Notes: a model not told the origin generated them from the sequence alone. A stretch of DNA of 64,000 nucleotides from Pseudomonas tritici (GCF_014268275.3 NZ_CP077084.1:4154001-4218000), one strand, 5' to 3'. Positions 18,221 through 26,246 are shown, counted from the first letter of the stretch. Translations and numbers: made by a program.

Positions 18221-18649
18221 TCAGCGCTTGAGGTTGATGTTCTTCAGGTCATCCAACAGGCCCAGCAACGTCTGCAACTTCTCTTCTCCCAACTGTTCCT
18301 GCAACCGCTGGTAGTTGGCCTCCATGCAATGGCTCATCGACTCGAAACTCGCCTTGCCCTTATCGGCCAACGTCACCAACACCCGGCGCTGGTCCTGCTC
18401 GGCCTTGCGCCGATGCACCATGCCGGCGGTTTCCATGCGCACCAGCACGCCAGTCATGCTCGGCTTGAGGATGCACGCCAGTTCCGCCAGTTGGTAAATC
18501 TCCAGTTCACCGTGCTGCTCGAGGATGCGGATGATCCGCCATTGCTGCTCGGTCAGGCCGTGTTCGTTCAAGGACGGGCGGAAGAAACTCATCGCGGCTT
18601 CGCGGGCTTGCAGCAGGGTCAAGGTCAGGGACTGGCGAGGTTTGAGCAT
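18221..18649 (-). CDS. hpaR: Homoprotocatechuate degradation operon regulator HpaR (MarR family)
   Basis: 142 residues from MLKPRQSLTLTLLQAREAAM; the start resembles that of E. coli HpaR, which has the same LTIALLQAREAAMSYFRP segment. An in-frame GTG at 18664 is possible. Winged-helix core: LTEQQWRIIRILEQHGELEI and ACILKPSMTGVLVRMETAG, with the wing in EQDQRRVLVTL. MarR-type repressor relieved by 4-hydroxyphenylacetate or homoprotocatechuate. A GTTAA-N4-TTAAC box starts 26 bp upstream of the ATG, indicating autoregulation. Confidence 0.9.
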   Translation of the reverse strand: MLKPRQSLTLTLLQAREAAMSFFRPSLNEHGLTEQQWRIIRILEQHGELEIYQLAELACILKPSMTGVLVRMETAGMVHRRKAEQDQRRVLVTLADKGKASFESMSHCMEANYQRLQEQLGEEKLQTLLGLLDDLKNINLKR

Positions 18650-18674
18650 AGGAATCAGGGTCACGACGTATTTA

Positions 18675-18688
18675 GTTAATAATTTAAC
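18675..18688 (+). promoter_or_regulatory. Candidate HpaR box before hpaR
   Basis: GTTAATAATTTAAC followed by GAAA. With the flanking bases it matches the hpaG1 site GTTAACAACTTAACGAAC at 15 of 18 positions. It sits in the hpaR/amine-module divergent region. Confidence 0.55.
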
Positions 18689-18746
18689 GAAACTCTAGCA
18701 TTCCCTGCCAGCGAGCGCGCTATAACTTGTTGATCGCACCGCCCAT

Positions 18747-18784
18747 GGCGCGCTGAATCAAAAGCCTGGGCACGCAGGATCAAG
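18747..18784 (+). promoter_or_regulatory. Candidate FeaR operator, direct repeat before the FAD oxidoreductase gene
   Basis: GGCGCGCTGAATCAAA (18747-18762) and GGCACGCAGGATCAAG (18769-18784), starts 22 bp apart. A -10-like CCTAAT follows at about 18805-18810, so the proximal half would overlap the -35 position, typical for AraC/XylS activators. The same architecture occurs before the permease, porin and feaB genes. Confidence 0.55.
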
Positions 18785-18856
18785 ACTTCCATCCCGTCAG
18801 GGCCCCTAATGGAGGCATCCGCTTTAGAGCCTTCCTTCACCTTTTCAGGCTGCGCC

Positions 18857-20155
18857 ATGATCAACATCGAAACCCCCACGTATTACACCGCCACCAAGAA
18901 ATACAACCTCAGCTTCCCCACCCTGGAGCAGGACATCGACGCCGACGTCGTGGTGATCGGCGGCGGTTTCTCCGGCATCAACACGGCCCTGGAACTGGCG
19001 GAAACGGGCATCACCAATATCGTCGTGCTCGAAGCACGCTACCTGGGCTTTGGCGGCACAGGCCGCAACGGCGGCCAGATCATGGCGGGCATCGGCCATG
19101 ACCTTGAGAAAATCAAGAAAGACGTCGGCGAAGACGGCCTGCGCCAGGTGTTCGAGATCAGCGACCTGGGCGCCGACATCATCAAGAACCGCATCGCCAA
19201 GTACAACATCGACGCGGACTTCTGCCACGGCTACGGCTATATGGGCTTCAATGCGCGCCAAGAGAAAACCCTGCGCGCCTGGGAAAAGGACTTCAAGTCG
19301 GTCAACAGCCAGCACGAGATCCGCTTTCTTGGCGGCTCCGACGTGCAGCAAATCATCGGCTCCAAAGCCTATAGCAGCGCCCTCCTGCACATGGGCGGCG
19401 GGCATGTGCACTCGCTGAACCTGCTATTGGGCGAAGCCACTGCGTTGGCCAGCCATGGCGTGCGGATTTTCGAGAACAGCCCGGCGCTGGAAGTCAGCTA
19501 CGGCGAGCGCATCACCGTGCGCACCGGCCGTGGCTCGGTACGCGCCAGCAAGTTGCTGTGGGCCTGCGACAGCTTCCTAAACAAGCTGGAGCCGGAGCTG
19601 CACCGCTCAACCATCAACACCTACGCGTTCCAGATGATGACCGAGCCGTTGTCCGAGGAGCTTATCCAGCGCATCAGCCCGATTCGCGGCGCCTACAGCG
19701 ATATTCGCCCAGTGATCGATTACTACCGCGTCACCAACGAGAACCGCCTGTTGTTCGGCGCTGCTACGCCGCTGGTGGAGCATATTCCCGGCGACCTGAA
19801 AGCCTGGAACCGCCACCTCATGCTGAAGATCTTCCCCTACCTCAAGGACGTGAAAATCGACCTGGCCTGGGGCGGCCCCATGGCGTGCAGCCCCAACCTG
19901 TTCCCGCAGATCGGCACCCTGCCGGGGCGCAGCAATGCATTTTTCGTGCAGGGTTATTCGGGCTTCGGCGTGACCCCCAGCCACATCATCTGCAAGGTTT
20001 TGGCCGAGGGCATGAGCGAAGGCTCGGCGCGCTATGACCTGATCAGCTCTATTCATCGCCCGTCCATCATCGGCAAGGACGCGATCCGCCCCTTGCTGCT
20101 GACGGCGGGTAAATCCTGGCACCAACTATCCGGTTACTGGAACGGGCGCCGTTAA
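18857..20155 (+). CDS. FAD-dependent amine oxidoreductase (PuuB-like), candidate aromatic amine oxidase
   Basis: 432 residues starting MINIETPTYYTATKKY. DAO-fold flavoprotein: dinucleotide motif VVVIGGGFSGINTALELAE at about residues 30-48, then the family-specific FGGTGRNGGQIMAGIG, and a C-terminal FAD contact in FFVQGYSGFGVTPSH. Closest in character to gamma-glutamylputrescine oxidases (PuuB). It is the first gene of a five-gene set with cupin, MoaF and two SDRs, next to feaR, an amine permease and feaB. No copper amine oxidase (TynA) is in the window, so this is the best candidate for converting tyramine-type amines to arylacetaldehydes; this is inference. A FeaR-like direct repeat lies 73-110 bp upstream. 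Confidence 0.8.
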   Translation: MINIETPTYYTATKKYNLSFPTLEQDIDADVVVIGGGFSGINTALELAETGITNIVVLEARYLGFGGTGRNGGQIMAGIGHDLEKIKKDVGEDGLRQVFEISDLGADIIKNRIAKYNIDADFCHGYGYMGFNARQEKTLRAWEKDFKSVNSQHEIRFLGGSDVQQIIGSKAYSSALLHMGGGHVHSLNLLLGEATALASHGVRIFENSPALEVSYGERITVRTGRGSVRASKLLWACDSFLNKLEPELHRSTINTYAFQMMTEPLSEELIQRISPIRGAYSDIRPVIDYYRVTNENRLLFGAATPLVEHIPGDLKAWNRHLMLKIFPYLKDVKIDLAWGGPMACSPNLFPQIGTLPGRSNAFFVQGYSGFGVTPSHIICKVLAEGMSEGSARYDLISSIHRPSIIGKDAIRPLLLTAGKSWHQLSGYWNGRR

Positions 20156-20185
20156 CCCCATTTTTTCTCACCAGGAGCAACTGCC

Positions 20186-20551
20186 ATGACCCTTACCACC
20201 CTCAAGCACAATACCCAGCTGTCGGAACTCGACGCCTGGGGCACCGTGGCCGACCTCGGTTCCGAGATTCTCGAAGGTGAAGTCCGCGCTTTCGGCAAGA
20301 TGACCTTTGGCGCACCCACCGATGCCGTCAGCAGCGCCTACTTCGGCACCACCCAAGGCAAATTCCGCATGGTCTACCCGTTCGCCGAACAGGCCACCGT
20401 GGTCACCGGTGAAGTGCTGCTGACCGACGAATCCACAGGCAAAACCACGCGCTACAAGGCCGGTGACAGCTGGTTCGTGACCAAAGGCACGCCGGTGCTG
20501 TGGGAAGTGGTCAGCGAAAGCTTCGTCAAACACTACTTCGCCGTCGTGTAA
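20186..20551 (+). CDS. Cupin domain protein (DUF861 / ureidoglycine-aminohydrolase-like)
   Basis: 121 residues, a single small cupin barrel. The AWGTVADLGSEILEGEVRAF start and the TKGTPVLWEVVSESFVKHYF end are characteristic of the DUF861 cupin family, commonly found beside FAD oxidoreductases in amine-catabolic clusters. The second cupin motif keeps G and P positions but has few histidines, so a metal site is doubtful. AGGAG precedes the ATG. It follows the FAD enzyme by 30 bp and precedes moaF by 12 bp. The biochemical role is unknown; it might sequester or convert an imine or aldehyde intermediate. Confidence 0.8.
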   Translation: MTLTTLKHNTQLSELDAWGTVADLGSEILEGEVRAFGKMTFGAPTDAVSSAYFGTTQGKFRMVYPFAEQATVVTGEVLLTDESTGKTTRYKAGDSWFVTKGTPVLWEVVSESFVKHYFAVV

Positions 20552-20563
20552 GGAGGCATTGCC

Positions 20564-21385
20564 ATGACGAGTTCGTCCGATTGGATCACCGTGGGCGCCC
20601 TCGCCGACGGTTTTGCCCCAGAAGCGTTCATCCTGCCCAACCTCGCCGAGCTGGCAGGCCAGGCCTTCACCCTGCACTTCGCCAATGGCTGGCAGATCGA
20701 GCATCGTTTCGAGCAGGACCGCCTGGCCTGGCACGCCGCGGATGGCCACTCCAGCGGCAGCGCGGCGTACCGTGCCACCTCGATTCGCCCAGGCCTGTAC
20801 CTGGTCGACTTCGTCAAGCATGAGGCCGGGCACAGCTGGTCGATCAGCCTGGTGCTGGACACCGCGCACGCCTCATTCACCGCCGTGATCGGCCGTCTGC
20901 CGGATCAGGCTGAGACCCACGAAGGCCTCTACCACCGCGCCCTCGCCGGTAAACCGCTGACCTCGGTAGAAGTCGACTTCCTGCATGGCAGCCTCGACCG
21001 CCCATGGCAGGACGGCCATTGCCTGCATGCACCGACCGATGAACTGATCGGCCTGCGCAACCTATACCGTTACAGCCCCAGCGAAGTCTACGAACACATC
21101 TATCTCAACGAACGCTTCTACGCCTGGCAATGCTTGAAGGGTGTGGAGCAAGGCTTGTGCGACACCGACCGCTGCCATTACTACAAAATCGCCGAGCAGC
21201 TGTACCTGTTCGTGTGGCAGGAGAAGATCGTGCCCACGCTCGGTTTGGTGCTGATCGACCTGCAACAACACCGCAGTGACGGCAAGATCTTCGGTTATGC
21301 GGGGGCGTCCTTTGACGCGCTGTCAAACTTCCCGATCAGCTCGTACTGCCAGGTACTCAACCGCACGGAATACCCCCGTGACTGA
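20564..21385 (+). CDS. moaF: MoaF family protein (monoamine regulon)
   Basis: 273 residues with two lipocalin-like halves, matching the MoaF N- and C-terminal domains (FHFANGWQIEHRF-like strand in the first half; NLYRYSPSEVYEHIYLNERFYAWQ in the second). MoaF was named from the Klebsiella monoamine (tyramine oxidase) regulon, where it accompanies the SDR MoaE; the name does not imply molybdenum-cofactor synthesis. Function is unknown. Here it is followed by two SDR genes, the first overlapping it by 8 bp, so the moaE-moaF association is kept. AAGGAGG precedes the ATG. Confidence 0.8.
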   Translation: MTSSSDWITVGALADGFAPEAFILPNLAELAGQAFTLHFANGWQIEHRFEQDRLAWHAADGHSSGSAAYRATSIRPGLYLVDFVKHEAGHSWSISLVLDTAHASFTAVIGRLPDQAETHEGLYHRALAGKPLTSVEVDFLHGSLDRPWQDGHCLHAPTDELIGLRNLYRYSPSEVYEHIYLNERFYAWQCLKGVEQGLCDTDRCHYYKIAEQLYLFVWQEKIVPTLGLVLIDLQQHRSDGKIFGYAGASFDALSNFPISSYCQVLNRTEYPRD

Positions 21386-22181
21386 GCCGCGCACGGTGGT
21401 GATCACCGGGGCCGGCACGGGCATCGGTGCCGCGTGTGCTCGGCTGTATGCGCAGGAAGGCGCGCGTCTGGTGCTGATCGGCCGGCGGCGTGAGCCACTG
21501 GAGCAGGTGGCGCGGGACACCGGCGGGCTGATTTTGGTGGGTGACGCCGCCTGTCCGACTACGTGGGACGGGTTTATCCGCCAGATCCACGAGCATTACG
21601 GGCGCCTCGATGTGCTGCTGGCCTGTGCCGGCGGCCATGGCCTGGGCAGCGCAACCCAGACCAGCCCGGCCACGTGGGAAGGCGCGCTGCGCAGCAATCT
21701 GGACAGCGCGTTCTACAGTGCCCGTGCTTGCCTGCCGCTTTTGCAGGAAAGCGCCGGGAATATCGTGTTGATCGGCTCCATCGCCTCCCTCGCGGCGGGC
21801 CCTGAGGTATGCAGCTACACCACGGCCAAGCATGCGTTGCTCGGGCTTAATCGCTCGCTCGCGCGGGATTTCGGGCCGCGCGGCGTGCGGGTAAACACGG
21901 TCTGCCCGGGCTGGGTGCACACACCCATGGCCGATGCGGAGATGCAGCCGCTGATGGACGCTTATGGCGACACGTTGCAGCAGGCCTATGCGCGGGTCTG
22001 TGCCGATGTGCCGCTGCGCCGTGCCGCGCGTGCCGAAGAGATCGCCAAGGTCTGTCGATTCCTGGCCTCCAGTGAGGCATCGATCATTACCGGAGCAACG
22101 CTGGTGGCGGACGGCGGTTCAAGCATCGTCGATGTGCCAACATTGGCTTTCACGCGCCTGGAGCCCACGTATGCCGAATGA
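21378..22181 (+). CDS. Short-chain dehydrogenase/reductase (first of a tandem pair)
   Basis: 267 residues if the GTG at 21378 is used; it overlaps the moaF stop and the protein then begins MTEPRTVVITGAGTGIG. No in-frame ATG gives a complete Rossmann fold. Cofactor motif TGAGTGIG, Asn in LLACAGG (NAG variant), catalytic Ser in IGSIAS, and YTTAK as Tyr-x3-Lys. C-terminal tail VDVPTLAFTRLE is longer than in simple SDRs. Probably oxidises or reduces a hydroxylated side chain in the amine pathway (octopamine- or noradrenaline-like compounds are possible); substrate not visible in the sequence. Possible counterpart of Klebsiella MoaE. Confidence 0.75.
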   Translation: MTEPRTVVITGAGTGIGAACARLYAQEGARLVLIGRRREPLEQVARDTGGLILVGDAACPTTWDGFIRQIHEHYGRLDVLLACAGGHGLGSATQTSPATWEGALRSNLDSAFYSARACLPLLQESAGNIVLIGSIASLAAGPEVCSYTTAKHALLGLNRSLARDFGPRGVRVNTVCPGWVHTPMADAEMQPLMDAYGDTLQQAYARVCADVPLRRAARAEEIAKVCRFLASSEASIITGATLVADGGSSIVDVPTLAFTRLEPTYAE

Positions 22182-22926
22182 TCTGGATTTCAGCGGGCGA
22201 GTGGTGCTTGTTACCGGCGGCGCCCAGGGCATTGGCCGGGGCATCGTCGAGGCGTTTGCCCTGCGTGGCGCACGGGTGGTGATCGCCGACCGTCTGCTGG
22301 CGCAGGCCCAGGACGTGGCCGCAGCGCTATCGGCGCAGGGGTATTGGGTTGAAGCCGTGGGTGTCGATCTGGCAGAGGCACAGGCTATTTTTGACTGCGT
22401 TCAAGGGCTGCCACAACTGGATATCCTGGTGCACAACGCCGGGTATTTTCCGCTGACGGCGTTTGAAGACATCACCCCGCAGATCCTGCAGCGCACGTTG
22501 GCGGTCAACCTGTCGGCGTTGTTCTGGCTGACCCAGGCTGCATTGCCGACGTTTCGCGAACAGGGTCGGGGTTGCGTGCTGGTGACGTCTTCGGTGACCG
22601 GCAACCGGGTCGGTTATCCGGGGCTCAGCCATTACGCAGCGTCCAAGGCCGGGGTCAATGGCTTTATCCGCAATGCGGCTTTGGAACTGGCAGCGTTGAA
22701 TGTGCGGGTGAATGGTGTGGAGCCGGGCATGATCGCAACCCCGGCGATGGGCAACCTGGGTGACGCCGCGCTGAATGACACGATCGCCAGCCGTGTGCCC
22801 CTGGGTCGTTTGGGCGCGGCGGTGGATATCGCCGGAGCCATGTTGTTCCTGGCATCTGACCTGGCCAGCTACATCACCGGGCAGACCCTGGTGGTGGACG
22901 GTGGGTCCACCCTGCCAGAAGTCTGA
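22171..22926 (+). CDS. Short-chain dehydrogenase/reductase (second of a tandem pair)
   Basis: 251 residues from ATG 22171, overlapping the preceding SDR by 11 bp. Complete classical SDR: TGGAQGIGRG, HNAGYFP, catalytic Ser in VTSSVTG, YAASK, and the C-terminal ITGQTLVVDGGS. Divergent from the first SDR, so probably a different step and not a recent duplicate. It is the last gene of the module and faces feaR with 18 bp between the stops. Confidence 0.8.
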   Translation: MPNDLDFSGRVVLVTGGAQGIGRGIVEAFALRGARVVIADRLLAQAQDVAAALSAQGYWVEAVGVDLAEAQAIFDCVQGLPQLDILVHNAGYFPLTAFEDITPQILQRTLAVNLSALFWLTQAALPTFREQGRGCVLVTSSVTGNRVGYPGLSHYAASKAGVNGFIRNAALELAALNVRVNGVEPGMIATPAMGNLGDAALNDTIASRVPLGRLGAAVDIAGAMLFLASDLASYITGQTLVVDGGSTLPEV

Positions 22927-22944
22927 AAATCGATTCAAATGTGG

Positions 22945-23886
22945 CTACGCACCGACCGCCTGCATCCGGCTGGAGCGGAAATCCTTGGGCGACACCTCGA
23001 ATTGCTTCTTGAACGAACGGCTGAAATGCGCCGAATCGGTAAAGCCCCATTTGTAGGCAATCGAGGTGATCGACTCGCTGCGCAGGAACGGGTTGGTCAA
23101 GTCATCCGCACTGCGTTTGAGCCGCGCCCGCTGGATATAGCGGCAGACGCTGTCGTCCTGCTCTTCGAACAAGCGATACAGGTGCCGCACTGAAATATTC
23201 AGCCGATTGGCCAGGCCGATCGGGCTAAGCCCAGGCTGACTCAGCGATTCATCAATAATCTTCTGCACATAGCTGCGCAGGTTGTTGCCCTGCAACGACG
23301 CCATGCCTTCGCGGCACTCATCTCCCTGTTCCAGGGCCGAACCCAGCAACGAAACGAAGGCCGTTTGCAGCGCCTCCACTTCCCCCGCGCCGTCTTCGGT
23401 GTCGTCCTTGCACAGCTGATCCATCAGCACATGCAACATACGCCCGCAGGCTTTGGTCGAGGATATCTTGCCGAAAGCCCGTGCGTCGCCGCCCAGGTGC
23501 TTGCACACCTGCAGGCGCGACAGTGACAAGGAGGCGTGCTCGATCAGGCCGAAGGGTGTGATTTCGATGGAACCCACAGAGTCCATCAACAACATTTCGC
23601 CGGGGGCCAGTTGCAGCGTCTGGCCGTTCTGCACGATTTGCGAGTAACCGCTGCGCTGGCTCACCAGGAAACAGTCCTGGTCGTTATCGTGGTCGGCGTG
23701 GTGCGCCGGGCGTTTGATCAGCCCGGCATTGGTGCGCAGGAGGGCCACGCCGCGCGGCAAGTCTCTGATCTCGCCGATAAACAGCGAGCGGTTGAACGCC
23801 AGTTCCGTATCGAAGTGACCGCACGCGGCGCGTAGCTCGCGGTTCCAAGTGTCCAGCCCGTCGTGCGCATGCTGTGGGATGCTCAT
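22945..23886 (-). CDS. feaR: Transcriptional activator FeaR (AraC/XylS family)
   Basis: 313 residues from MSIPQHAHDGLDTWNREL, with GGAG 8 nt upstream; a TTG further upstream gives a basic 14-residue extension without a ribosome binding site. The C-terminal third has the two AraC helix-turn-helix units, with the signature ITSIAYKWGFTDSAHFSRSF. FeaR activates aromatic amine oxidase and phenylacetaldehyde dehydrogenase genes in E. coli in response to tyramine or phenylethylamine-derived aldehydes. Location between the amine module and the permease, with feaB 6 kb away, agrees. Its leader holds both an HpaR-like box and an AACAACAA motif, so its own level may be controlled by the lower pathway and by catabolite repression. 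Confidence 0.88.
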   Translation of the reverse strand: MSIPQHAHDGLDTWNRELRAACGHFDTELAFNRSLFIGEIRDLPRGVALLRTNAGLIKRPAHHADHDNDQDCFLVSQRSGYSQIVQNGQTLQLAPGEMLLMDSVGSIEITPFGLIEHASLSLSRLQVCKHLGGDARAFGKISSTKACGRMLHVLMDQLCKDDTEDGAGEVEALQTAFVSLLGSALEQGDECREGMASLQGNNLRSYVQKIIDESLSQPGLSPIGLANRLNISVRHLYRLFEEQDDSVCRYIQRARLKRSADDLTNPFLRSESITSIAYKWGFTDSAHFSRSFKKQFEVSPKDFRSSRMQAVGA

Positions 23887-23911
23887 GGGGTGTCTCCGCA
23901 ATGGCTTCTTT

Positions 23912-23919
23912 TTGTTGTT
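23912..23919 (-). promoter_or_regulatory. Candidate Hfq/Crc CA motif in the feaR leader
   Basis: AACAACAA on the minus strand, 26-33 nt before the feaR ATG. It is the most canonical of the four AANAANAA motifs in the catabolic island. Confidence 0.4.
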
Positions 23920-23930
23920 CTGGTGCAATA

Positions 23931-23944
23931 GTTAACATGTTATC
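23931..23944 (+). promoter_or_regulatory. Candidate HpaR box upstream of feaR
   Basis: GTTAACATGTTATC matches the hpaG1 box GTTAACAACTTAAC at 11 of 14 positions; with one preceding base and stopping at TTA, AGTTAACATGTTA differs by one base from the sequence at 10791-10803. It lies 45-58 bp before the feaR ATG, suggesting that the lower-pathway repressor also controls the upper-pathway activator. Confidence 0.4.
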
Positions 23945-23999
23945 TATATGCACGCAACAACAACCTGTTTGCCCTTTACAGAAGCACTAATGATGCCAA

Positions 24000-24563
24000 T
24001 CAGAGGTCTGACAACACCCGTTTCAAGCCCGCCAGCGTCGCAAGCAAATGGCTGCGCTGCATAGGGCTCAGGGCAATGTAACGCCGAAAGGCCGGCAGGC
24101 GATTGACCACCTCGCTACCGCCCATGTGCTCTAGCCGCACGCACCATTGCTGGCCTTGCAGCTCGATGCGCAGGCGCTTGAAGTCCAGCGGCATCAGCGC
24201 CTGGAATAGCGCGTCGTCTGCCAGGATGCGCGCGTGCAATTCATGGCCCAACGCCTGGTTGCCGCAACGGCGGCGCACACGAATGCCATGGCGGCGAATC
24301 GCGCCGCCATGGTGCACCTCGAAGCTACCTGTGCTTCCTGCGAGAGCAGGTACGTGCAGCACAAATTCGGTCATCACCACGTGCATCAACAACTGCGACT
24401 CGGTGCGCTCGACAATCTCAAACGCCACGCCCTCCACTTCCAGCTTCGCCAGCCCGAGGTTGCGCCGCAAACGCTCCAGGGTCACCCCCGGTCGATAGCC
24501 CGCCGGGGCACGATCAGCGCGAAACAGCTCAAACAGTTTTTGCCGCAAAGTCGCCGTAGACAT
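24000..24563 (-). CDS. DUF3156 family protein
   Basis: 187 residues from MSTATLRQKLFELFRADRAP. The start overlaps the 3' end of the amine permease gene by 35 bp, so the two are co-transcribed and probably co-translated. I recognise it as a DUF3156 protein by overall character: a soluble, Arg/Leu-rich protein with a GNQALGHELHARILADDALF segment and a C-terminal helical MQRSHLLATLAGLKRVLSDL. No signal peptide, membrane span or catalytic motif is visible. Its fixed position behind an APC amine permease suggests a role in amine uptake or sensing, but the function is unknown. Confidence 0.65.
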   Translation of the reverse strand: MSTATLRQKLFELFRADRAPAGYRPGVTLERLRRNLGLAKLEVEGVAFEIVERTESQLLMHVVMTEFVLHVPALAGSTGSFEVHHGGAIRRHGIRVRRRCGNQALGHELHARILADDALFQALMPLDFKRLRIELQGQQWCVRLEHMGGSEVVNRLPAFRRYIALSPMQRSHLLATLAGLKRVLSDL

Positions 24564-26028
24564 GGTCGGCCTGCTCCGGATAGTTGCTGAATTCCTTTGC
24601 CAACACCTCCTCCACGGAGGCCGGCTTGAAGGGGCTGACCTTCTGCACCACCAGGGTCCAGAACAACGCATACGCAGCCGTGCCGCCCAACATCACGCCA
24701 AACGGCACATAGATGTCTGCCGGGTTCATGCCCGGAGGCGTGATAAACCACATGCCCAGCAGAATGCCGATGCTCGAGACGATCTGCGGCAGCGGAAACC
24801 ACGGCGAACGGTAGGCCCGTGGCAAATCCGGCCGACGAATACGCAGGCTCACCACCGAGATCGTCACCAGCAGGTAGGCGAAACTCCACGCACACACTGC
24901 CGCCAGCACCAGGTGCATGATGTTGTCGGTGTTACCGCCCAGGTACAGCGCGTGCAGGCACGGAATCAGCATCGCCACCAGGATGCACAGCAGCGGCGTC
25001 TTGAAGCGCGGGTGCAAGTAGGTAAACACCTTGGGCAGCGCGCCATCCACGGCCATGCCGTACAGAATGCGCGGCACGCCCGCCATCAAGGTATTGATAG
25101 TGGCCGCACCTGCAAATAGAAAACCAATGCCCAGCCACAACGGGCCGATATGCCCCATCACCTGCTCGGCGAACTTGGGGATGGCCATGGGCGTGTCCAG
25201 CAAGTGCACACCCGAAGCGGCGTCAAGCAGCACGTTTTCCACCTGGCGTTTCATCGCCGCACCGTAGATGAACATGCACGTGGCCACGCCCAGCAGCCCC
25301 AGCATCATTGCACGCGGCATCACCTTGGCCGATTGGCGCAGGTCCGGCGCCAGTGGCGTGACAAATTCGCAGCCGACAAACATGAACATTGCCATGCCCA
25401 CCAACGACAACACGGTGATCAGGTCGGTGCCCACCAGCGACTCACCGAACCAGCCGTCCAACTGCACGGCGGGCGCGGCGATCAAGCCCAGCACGCCAAA
25501 CACCATCAGGGTGGTCCACATGCCAAAGGTGAGGATGATTTCCGCGCGGCCGAACGCACTGACGCCAAACGCATTCAGCACACCGAATACGATTACAAAA
25601 CCCACGCCGAGCAGCCACGAGCCGCCAGCGGATTCAGCCAGGGTATTGAGGTGTTCGAAGTTCACCAGGGCCATGACCCCGGCCAGGATAGTTTCGGCGG
25701 TTCCGGCAAATACATGCACGATCAGGTAGGCCGATAGGGTGCCGGTAATCGCGAAAAACCGCCCCATGCCGCAGTTGATGTAGTCGTACACCGAGCCAGT
25801 GGTAGGCAGGATCGACGCGGCCTCGGCGAAAGTGGTCGCTTGGGCCAGCATCATCACGACAGCAATCAACATCGCCAGGGCAAACGCGCTGCCACCGATG
25901 CCAAAGCCCATGGTGGCGGTGAGAATGACCGGACTGGCCATGATCAGGCCAATGGTGCTGGCCAACGCGGTGGGGAAACCTACCGTGCCACGGTTGAGGT
26001 GCGCGGTGAGTCGGTCGTTGATCGACAT
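24529..26028 (-). CDS. APC-family amino acid/amine permease (candidate aromatic amine importer)
   Basis: 499 residues with about twelve hydrophobic segments; amino acid-polyamine-organocation superfamily. The first helix contains the broken-helix glycine motif ASTIGLIMASPVI, and the middle LVGMAMFMFVGCEFVTPLAPDLR is typical of the ethanolamine/amine-permease branch. AGGA lies upstream of the ATG at 26028. It is divergent from the porin gene across a 217-bp region that holds two FeaR-like direct repeats, one facing each gene. Import of tyramine or related amines is inferred from this context. Confidence 0.8.
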   Translation of the reverse strand: MSINDRLTAHLNRGTVGFPTALASTIGLIMASPVILTATMGFGIGGSAFALAMLIAVVMMLAQATTFAEAASILPTTGSVYDYINCGMGRFFAITGTLSAYLIVHVFAGTAETILAGVMALVNFEHLNTLAESAGGSWLLGVGFVIVFGVLNAFGVSAFGRAEIILTFGMWTTLMVFGVLGLIAAPAVQLDGWFGESLVGTDLITVLSLVGMAMFMFVGCEFVTPLAPDLRQSAKVMPRAMMLGLLGVATCMFIYGAAMKRQVENVLLDAASGVHLLDTPMAIPKFAEQVMGHIGPLWLGIGFLFAGAATINTLMAGVPRILYGMAVDGALPKVFTYLHPRFKTPLLCILVAMLIPCLHALYLGGNTDNIMHLVLAAVCAWSFAYLLVTISVVSLRIRRPDLPRAYRSPWFPLPQIVSSIGILLGMWFITPPGMNPADIYVPFGVMLGGTAAYALFWTLVVQKVSPFKPASVEEVLAKEFSNYPEQADHVYGDFAAKTV

Positions 26029-26093
26029 GGTGGGGTCCTCGAAGACGGTTTTTTTAATGTGTCAGTACTCTGCGCCCCACTCGAGTTAGTCGT

Positions 26094-26131
26094 CTTGCCC
26101 CTGTCTGCCGCCGGTTTTGTTGCTCCCTGCC
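26094..26131 (-). promoter_or_regulatory. Candidate FeaR operator for the amine permease
   Basis: Read on the minus strand: GGCAGGGAGCAACAAA (26131 to 26116) and GGCAGACAGGGGCAAG (26109 to 26094), starts exactly 22 bp apart. The spacing is the same as in the repeats at 18747-18784 and 29445-29482. Confidence 0.55.
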
Positions 26132-26145
26132 ATCGTGTAAAGCTT

Positions 26146-26182
26146 GGCGGCCTCGGTCAATTCCCTGGCACGCAGAGAAAAG
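26146..26182 (+). promoter_or_regulatory. Candidate FeaR operator for the porin gene
   Basis: GGCGGCCTCGGTCAAT (26146-26161) and GGCACGCAGAGAAAAG (26167-26182), starts 21 bp apart. A CCCTAAT -10-like sequence follows at the same distance (39-40 bp from the proximal half) as in the FAD oxidoreductase promoter. Confidence 0.55.
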
Positions 26183-26238
26183 ACTTGGGCCCCCAGTGCT
26201 CGCCCTAATGCGCCCTCACTCTTAACCAAGCTGGGGAC

Positions 26239-26245
26239 AATAACA

Positions 26246-26246
<1 letters not shown>
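26239..26246 (+). promoter_or_regulatory. Candidate Hfq/Crc CA motif at the porin start
   Basis: AATAACAA lies between the GGGGA ribosome binding site and the ATG, its last A being the first base of the start codon. Confidence 0.4.

Noticed and set aside
21276..21377. N-terminal extension of the first SDR
   Set aside because: It lies inside moaF in another frame and is Arg/Ser/Thr-rich without relation to SDRs; the GTG at 21378 gives a normal Rossmann start.
20564..21385. Reading MoaF as a molybdenum cofactor biosynthesis protein
   Set aside because: The name comes from the monoamine regulon; no other molybdenum cofactor genes are nearby and the context is amine catabolism.
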